From NCBI GenBank assembly GCA_937996725.1, contig CALKUR010000162.1:1-20028 (forward strand): a stretch of DNA of 20,028 bases, in the 5' to 3' direction. This stretch comes from an uncultured Dechloromonas sp. (GTDB lineage Bacteria; Pseudomonadota; Gammaproteobacteria; Burkholderiales; Rhodocyclaceae). Shown piece by piece: positions 15,257 through 20,028 of the stretch (position 1 is the first letter of the stretch; every line of letters starts with the position of its first letter). The translations under genes and the position numbers were made by a program. The notes below the pieces were generated by a model, which worked only from the letters and a program-made list of their open reading frames with translations, was not told where the DNA came from and made no database searches.

Positions 15257-16264
15257 ATGGGATTCTCAGAAAAACTTCTGGTCGGCCCGCGCGGCTCGAA
15301 TATCGACAGCCGTATAGCCAGCACAACACCAGGAGCCACCTCTGAAAAAGCAGCGATCGCCGCGACAGAAAAAATCGCCAAAAAGATTCGCGCGCTACAA
15401 CTCCAGCTTTATGCTGAAGGGCGGCAATCGCTCCTGATTGTTTTGCAGGGCATGGATGCAGCTGGAAAAGACGGCACGATCAAGCATGTTTTTGGGATGA
15501 TGAACCCCCAGGGCTGCACCGTTTCTAGCTTCAAACAACCCACGCCGCTGGAACAGCGACATGATTTTCTGTGGCGTGTGCATCCACATGCACCTGCACG
15601 AGGCGAAGTGGCGATATTTAACCGCTCCCATTATGAAGATGTTCTGATTGCGCGGGTTCATCAACTCTGTCCCAAAGCCCAGATCAACGAGCGATACGAA
15701 CAAATCAATCAATTCGAGGCACTGCTCGCCTCACAGGCCAACACACGAGTGCTTAAGTTCTTCCTGCATATCAGCCGCGAGGAACAACTCGCGCGATTTG
15801 CCGCACGCCTCGACGATCCAGCCAAGAACTGGAAAATCAGTAGCTCAGACTACTCAGAGCGCCAGCATTGGGATGCCTATCGTGAAGCCTATCAAATCGC
15901 GTTGAAAAAAACGTCGACGGATGCGGCGCCCTGGTTTGTCATCCCGGCTGATAACAAGTGGTATCGCAACTATGCGGTAGCGAATATCGTGCTTGAAGCG
16001 CTGGAATCGATGTCGCCACAAATTCCCGCCCCTTCGGTTGACCTGCCAACAGTGCATGAAGAGTTTCACAACGCTGTCCTTCAGGAAATTCGTATGGGTC
16101 GCGTCAAACCGCTGGCCAAAGCAATGGATCGCGTAATGGCTTCAAGCGAACAAAAAGCGTTGCTGGGAGACCGGACGCTGGAGGAAATCCACGCGATCGC
16201 CCAAGAAGCACATCAACCGGGCAAAAAGAAACCTGCAAAACAGGCTGGCAAGCAACGGAAATAG
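15257..16264 (+). CDS. ppk2: PPK2-family polyphosphate kinase
   Basis: Transfers phosphate between polyphosphate and nucleotides, in family members mostly towards nucleotide synthesis. The 335 residues contain the Walker A motif GMDAAGKDG (65-73, K71), the Walker B-side motif NRSHYEDV (122-129) and the lid region with FAARLDDPAKNWKIS (181-195). All are typical of one-domain PPK2 enzymes. The substrate class (ADP, GDP or AMP) cannot be read with certainty from the motifs. The C-terminus ends in a Lys-rich tail (GKKKPAKQAGKQRK), which may be a polyphosphate-binding or disordered extension. No ribosome binding site precedes the ATG, but no other suitable start exists before the Walker motif. It lies between the PEBP gene and the CNNM gene. 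Confidence 0.9.
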   Translation: MGFSEKLLVGPRGSNIDSRIASTTPGATSEKAAIAATEKIAKKIRALQLQLYAEGRQSLLIVLQGMDAAGKDGTIKHVFGMMNPQGCTVSSFKQPTPLEQRHDFLWRVHPHAPARGEVAIFNRSHYEDVLIARVHQLCPKAQINERYEQINQFEALLASQANTRVLKFFLHISREEQLARFAARLDDPAKNWKISSSDYSERQHWDAYREAYQIALKKTSTDAAPWFVIPADNKWYRNYAVANIVLEALESMSPQIPAPSVDLPTVHEEFHNAVLQEIRMGRVKPLAKAMDRVMASSEQKALLGDRTLEEIHAIAQEAHQPGKKKPAKQAGKQRK

Positions 16265-16338
16265 CCCCTCAGGCATGATTTCAGCAGTGGCTGATAGCCT
16301 GACGTACAATAAGGGCATCTAAACTCTCGAGATGTCTG

Positions 16339-17643
16339 ATGGACGTTGCCATATTGCTGGCTTTGATCGCAATCAATGCGCTCTTTGCCATGGCAGAAGT
16401 TGCACTACTCACCGCAAAAAGAAGCAAACTGCAACGAATGGTCGATTCGGGTGACCGGCAGGCTGCTGCCGCCCTGGAGTTGGGCGAAGACCCGAACCGG
16501 TTTCTATCCACGGTACAGATCGGCATTACAACCATCGGCATCCTGAATGGCGTCGTCGCCGAATCGGCACTTTCGGCACCCGTTGCCAATTGGTTAGAAG
16601 GCTTGGGCGTTTCCAACGACACCTCCGGTTGGCTCGCCTCGACACTCATCGTTCTCATCATCACGTATCTGAGTATCGTTCTGGGTGAACTCGTACCCAA
16701 GCGGATCGGGCAAACCAACCCTGAACCGATCGCCCGTATCGTTGCCAAACCGATGCTGACACTGGCCTTAGTCGCTAGGCCGCTGGTCAAGCTGCTGTCA
16801 GGATCGACCCAGCTCCTACTACGCGCGGTGGGCATCCGCCATGCGGGGGCCCCCGTCGTGACTGAAGAAGAAATTCACGCGCTGTTGGAAGAAGGTTCCG
16901 ACGCGGGCATCATCGAAGAAAACGAACGCCAGATGGTGCGCAATGTCTTCCGCTTGGACGATCGGCAAATTACCTCGCTCATGGTCCCGCGGGGTGACAT
17001 CATCAGCCTGGATCTTGATGAACCGCTGAACGAGAACCTACAGCGTATCCAGGCGTCAGAGCACTCGCGTTTCCCCGTCTGCAAAGGTGGTTTCGACGAA
17101 GTCGTCGGCATTATTAACGCCAAAGTGCTCCTAGCCCAAACGCTGCGCGGCGAAACGCCGGATTTCAAGACGGATTTGCAACCGGCGGTTTTTGTCCCGG
17201 AATCGCTCACCGGTATGGAACTGCTGGAACACTTCAAATCCTCCGGCGTACAAATGGCCTTCGTCATTGACGAATACGGTGAGATCCAAGGCCTTATCAC
17301 CCTGCAGGATCTCATTGAAGCCATCGCCGGCGAATTCAAACCCGATGATCATGAAGATGCCTGGGCGATTCAACGCCAGGACGGCAGCTGGCTACTCGAT
17401 GGCATCATTCCCGTACCTGAGCTCAAAGATACCCTGGGGCTCGAAGCAGTGCCCGAAGAAGACAAAGGACGCTACAACACCCTATCGGGCATGCTCATGC
17501 TGCTGATGGGGCGTATTCCCTCAGCCAGCGAAGCCGTTAATTGGGAAACCTGGCGTTTTGAAGTTGTCGATATGGACGGCAAACGAATCGATAAGGTTCT
17601 AGCCACCCGTCAGGAAACACCGGATCCAGCGTCCGAGTTCTGA
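16339..17643 (+). CDS. CNNM/CorC-type membrane protein with CBS pair (HlyC/TlyC family)
   Basis: A 434-residue inner-membrane protein of the family that includes Mg2+ transport-linked CorB/CorC and CNNM proteins. Residues 1 to about 190 form the DUF21/CNNM membrane domain (NALFAMAEVALLTAKRSKL at 13-31, TVQIGITTIGILNG at 58-71, and the LGELVPKRIG motif at 115-124). Residues about 212-330 hold a CBS domain pair (MVPRGDI; FVIDEYGEIQGLITLQDLIE at 308-327). Residues about 345-422 are the CorC/HlyC transporter-associated domain. The architecture is complete. The ion specificity is not evident. A TACAAT -10-like box at 16305-16310 may serve it. The prenyltransferase gene starts 16 nt after its stop. 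Confidence 0.92.
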   Translation: MDVAILLALIAINALFAMAEVALLTAKRSKLQRMVDSGDRQAAAALELGEDPNRFLSTVQIGITTIGILNGVVAESALSAPVANWLEGLGVSNDTSGWLASTLIVLIITYLSIVLGELVPKRIGQTNPEPIARIVAKPMLTLALVARPLVKLLSGSTQLLLRAVGIRHAGAPVVTEEEIHALLEEGSDAGIIEENERQMVRNVFRLDDRQITSLMVPRGDIISLDLDEPLNENLQRIQASEHSRFPVCKGGFDEVVGIINAKVLLAQTLRGETPDFKTDLQPAVFVPESLTGMELLEHFKSSGVQMAFVIDEYGEIQGLITLQDLIEAIAGEFKPDDHEDAWAIQRQDGSWLLDGIIPVPELKDTLGLEAVPEEDKGRYNTLSGMLMLLMGRIPSASEAVNWETWRFEVVDMDGKRIDKVLATRQETPDPASEF

Positions 17644-17659
17644 TCGATCAGCAATCACC

Positions 17660-18562
17660 ATGCGGCACCCGATTTCGCTCTGGTTAGCAGCGACACGTCC
17701 AGCATTTTTATCGGTCACGCTGGTTGCCGTCTTGATCGGACTGGCTAGCGCAGCTCATGATCACACTTTTCGGTCACTCCCGCTTGCCGCCGTCACCTTG
17801 TTCTTTGCTTTAGTCGCCCATGCCGGCGCGAATGTCATCAACGACTACTACGATGCCCGTAGCGGCTGCGATGCCCTGAATATGGATCGGATCGCCCCCT
17901 TTACCGGAGGCAGTCGCTTTATCCAGAATGGCATACTGACTGAGCAGCAGACAGGGCAATACGGCTATGCATTGCTTGCATTGGTCATCCCTGCCGGATT
18001 ATGGTTGATTACGCAAAGCGGCCACTGGCTATTCCCCATCGGCATGACTGGGTTAGTTTGCGGCTGGGCGTACTCATCCCCACCGTTGCGGCTACAAAGC
18101 CGTGGTCTTGGCGAACTTGCCATTGTACTGGCTTGGTTGAGCATCGTTGTCGGCAGTGATTACGTACAGAGCCAAACCCTGACACCTACGGCACTCTACG
18201 CAGGCTTGGCTTACGCACCGCTGGTTGCCAACGTACTGTTCGTTAACCAAATTCCCGACCGAATCGCCGATGCCGCCGCTGGTAAGAACACGCTCATTGT
18301 TCGCCACACCCCATCAATCGCTCCTTGGGGCAGCCTCCTGCTCTACACCGTCTCGTTAACCGTCTTGATTTTTGGGATTGTTCAGGAGGCACTACCGATG
18401 AGTGCGGTAGCAGCACTGGTTGTAGCCATCCCGGCATCACGCGGGCTTCTCGCGCTGTACACAGATGCCAGTGATCCTAACCAACTCAGAATAGCCATCC
18501 CTGCGACGATCCTGAGCTGCTTACTCTTTGGTTTAGGACTCAGTGCTTCACTCATACTTTAA
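17660..18562 (+). CDS. MenA/UbiA-family prenyltransferase
   Basis: A 300-residue integral membrane protein with about nine hydrophobic segments. The two Asp-rich motifs of UbiA-type enzymes are present: NVINDYYDARSGCD (58-71) and NQIPDRIADAAAGKNTL (196-212), which bind the prenyl diphosphate through Mg2+. SRGLGELAI (147-155) and the IPDR spacing resemble MenA, 1,4-dihydroxy-2-naphthoate prenyltransferase, more than UbiA. No other menaquinone genes are in the window, so the acceptor is uncertain. There is no clear ribosome binding site before the ATG at 17660; translation may be coupled to the CNNM gene 16 nt upstream. Its TAA overlaps the convergent cysB stop codon. Confidence 0.82.
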   Translation: MRHPISLWLAATRPAFLSVTLVAVLIGLASAAHDHTFRSLPLAAVTLFFALVAHAGANVINDYYDARSGCDALNMDRIAPFTGGSRFIQNGILTEQQTGQYGYALLALVIPAGLWLITQSGHWLFPIGMTGLVCGWAYSSPPLRLQSRGLGELAIVLAWLSIVVGSDYVQSQTLTPTALYAGLAYAPLVANVLFVNQIPDRIADAAAGKNTLIVRHTPSIAPWGSLLLYTVSLTVLIFGIVQEALPMSAVAALVVAIPASRGLLALYTDASDPNQLRIAIPATILSCLLFGLGLSASLIL

Positions 18563-19476
18563 TGGATGCTTTGTCGAACCGACGATTCAGCCAACTCAGG
18601 GGAACATAGGCCGATGAAGCGATAAGCGAAGCCGCGTAAATAATGACCACGGCGCACACCAATCATCGTGGTATTGCGTCGGAACAAATGCGCTGTCTTT
18701 AGCAACTTAAGTCCATGATCACGAATATCGGAATAGGCCATAGACGCAACGATGCCTACGCCCAGCCCTAACTCGACATAGGCTTTAATCACATCGGCGT
18801 CCAACGCCGACATGATGATGTCTGGCACGAGACCACTATTGGCAAACGCCTTATCAATCTGTCCCCGACCAGTAAATCCTTCGTGATAGGTAATGATCGG
18901 GTATTCGGCAACCTGTGCCAACGTAAGATCTTCCTGCGTATCCAGCGGGTGGCCTTCAGGCACGATCACGGCATGATGCCATTGATAATAAGGAAAGGTC
19001 ACAATCTGCTCTGCACCCTCCAAGGCCTCTGTCGCAATACCAATGTCGGCCTGTCCGGTTTGCAGCAACGATACAATTTCATCGGGGCTACCCTGGTGTA
19101 ACACCAGATGCACCTTCGGAAAAGCATCCTTGAATTGCTTCACAACCTGCGGCAACACATAACGTGCCTGAGTATGAGTCGTCGCGACCACTAACTGCCC
19201 TTCGTCCTTCTGCGTGAACTGGTCAGCGAGTTGCTTGATGTTCTGCGCGTCGAGCAACAAGCGCTCGACAATACTAATTAACTCTTTGCCCGGCTCGGTT
19301 AGTCCTGTTAGGCGCTTGCCCTTACGATTAAAAAGCTCGACGCCAAGTTCGTCTTCCAGATCCTTGATATGCTTGCTAACACCGGGCTGGGATGTGAACA
19401 GGGCCTCGGCGACCTCTGTTAGATTGAAATTCTGACGGACGGTTTCGCGAACGATGCGGAGCTGTTGAAAGTTCAT
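18559..19476 (-). CDS. cysB: CysB-type LysR-family transcriptional regulator of sulfur assimilation
   Basis: A 305-residue LysR regulator. Residues 1-60 are the winged helix-turn-helix (MNFQQLRIVRETV, LFTSQPGVSKHIKDLEDELG). The effector domain carries CysB hallmarks: TTHTQARYVLP (99-109), with T100 and T102 at the numbering of E. coli CysB, HQGSP (127-131), and GFTGR (200-204). CysB proteins respond to acetylserine or sulfate/thiosulfate and control sulfate uptake and cysteine synthesis genes. The ATG overlaps the cysA stop as ATGA, and an AGGAG lies about 14 nt upstream, so it is the last gene of a cysA-cysB operon. Cbl-type paralogues are an alternative, but the transporter linkage supports CysB. 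Confidence 0.93.
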   Translation of the reverse strand: MNFQQLRIVRETVRQNFNLTEVAEALFTSQPGVSKHIKDLEDELGVELFNRKGKRLTGLTEPGKELISIVERLLLDAQNIKQLADQFTQKDEGQLVVATTHTQARYVLPQVVKQFKDAFPKVHLVLHQGSPDEIVSLLQTGQADIGIATEALEGAEQIVTFPYYQWHHAVIVPEGHPLDTQEDLTLAQVAEYPIITYHEGFTGRGQIDKAFANSGLVPDIIMSALDADVIKAYVELGLGVGIVASMAYSDIRDHGLKLLKTAHLFRRNTTMIGVRRGHYLRGFAYRFIGLCSPELAESSVRQSIH

Positions 19477-20028
19477 ATCGAGAAATCGGGCTCCTGGAAC
19501 ACGCGCAGATTTCTGGGCACAAGGTAGACCTCCTGCCCCTGCCGGACATGCTTCGTGAGCAACTCGGAACGCATCATTTCTACTTCGTAGTTATGCGCGG
19601 TACGCTGCCCCGCTTCATCAAGACCAATCAGTTCGATACGCGAGAAAGCGCCGATCGATAGAATCCGTTCAATTTCGGCACGCACACCACCCGATGTTGC
19701 CTCGGCTAAAATGGTCAATTCATGCGGACGAACAAAGGCCACCACCTGTGAGCCGTCATCAGCCGTTGAACCGTCATGGGCTAGTTGATGCGGTCCGACA
19801 TGCACCACATCGCCCTCGACACGACCATGAAACAGATTGACGGAGCCTAGGAAGCCATAAACGAACGGTGTTGCAGGGTGATCGTACACCTGATCCGGCG
19901 TACCGACCTGCTCAACATGGCCCTGATTCATCAACACAACCTCATCAGCCACTTCCAGCGCTTCTTCCTGGTCATGCGTCACGAAAATAGACGTGACATG
20001 AATCTCGTCATGCAAACGGCGCAGCCAA
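19473..20028 (-). CDS. cysA: Sulfate/thiosulfate ABC transporter ATP-binding protein, C-terminal part (runs off the right edge)
   Basis: Only the last about 184 residues are in the window; the ATP-binding core with Walker A and signature motif lies beyond position 20028. The visible part begins WLRRLHDEIHVTSIFVTHDQ. It includes the H-loop histidine in FVTHDQEEALEVAD, the VVLMNQGHVEQVGTPDQVYD segment that follows it in importer ATPases, and a TOBE-like C-terminal domain (GRVEGDVVHVG, VAFVRPHELTI). The protein energises sulfate or thiosulfate import with the CysT/CysW permease. Specificity is assigned mainly from the overlap with cysB; a related MalK-like sugar transporter ATPase would look similar in this part. 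The reading frame is open to the edge, with no internal start needed. Confidence 0.9.
   Translation of the reverse strand, partial: WLRRLHDEIHVTSIFVTHDQEEALEVADEVVLMNQGHVEQVGTPDQVYDHPATPFVYGFLGSVNLFHGRVEGDVVHVGPHQLAHDGSTADDGSQVVAFVRPHELTILAEATSGGVRAEIERILSIGAFSRIELIGLDEAGQRTAHNYEVEMMRSELLTKHVRQGQEVYLVPRNLRVFQEPDFSI

Noticed and set aside
16269..16302. Hairpin between ppk2 and the CNNM gene (TCAGGC/GCCTGA with inner TCAGC/GCTGA) as a terminator
   Set aside because: The stem is broken by a large internal loop, no T-run follows, and it runs into a -10-like box; it may be chance.

Overview
The window looks like chromosomal DNA of a betaproteobacterium. The signs are an argD-argF-argG cluster with a DUF3579 gene divergent from it, divergent rpsT/murJ, and cysA overlapping a CysB-type LysR regulator. 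Base composition is moderate, about 50-60% G+C by rough hand count. Genus cannot be fixed from the sequence; a member of the Neisseriales or a nearby order would fit. Almost every base is coding and no gap exceeds about 200 bases. No tRNA, rRNA, CRISPR array, insertion sequence or phage gene was seen.

Layout. (1) 1-2663, minus strand: the arginine operon argD > argF > argG (argG runs off the left edge). It is preceded by a leader of about 100 nt holding a terminator-like hairpin and a small ORF whose stop overlaps the argD start. (2) 2864-3250, plus strand: a DUF3579 protein. (3) 3258-9861, minus strand: a two-partner secretion locus. The transporter gene tpsB (FhaC/ShlB type) comes first, then a large exoprotein gene tpsA (filamentous-haemagglutinin type, 1352 aa), then a four-helix membrane protein of the DUF4239 family. 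(4) 9988-12577, plus strand: a membrane-anchored TAXI-type solute-binding protein followed by a patatin-like lipoprotein, ending at a strong bidirectional terminator. (5) 12641-12907, minus strand: rpsT. (6) 12991-18562, plus strand: a row of housekeeping or accessory genes: murJ, a PEBP/YbhB protein, a PPK2 polyphosphate kinase, a CNNM/CorC transporter-like protein and a MenA/UbiA-type prenyltransferase. (7) 18559-20028, minus strand: cysB and the C-terminal part of cysA.

How the genes work together. argD, argF and argG carry out late steps of arginine synthesis (acetylornithine to ornithine, citrulline and argininosuccinate). tpsB and tpsA are one secretion system: the outer-membrane barrel exports the large beta-helical exoprotein. 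CysA energises sulfate/thiosulfate import and CysB is the expected regulator of sulfur assimilation genes. The remaining neighbours are not obviously linked in function.

The accessory part is 3258-12577. Its most unusual points are: a tpsB start codon at the centre of a perfect 18-bp palindrome directly behind a good promoter, with no Shine-Dalgarno sequence; a DUF4239 membrane protein in the same apparent transcription unit as the secretion pair; and a divergent TAXI/patatin pair with no recognised permease nearby. The arginine operon leader is a second candidate for undescribed regulation. I found no clearly new multi-gene system, only these candidates.
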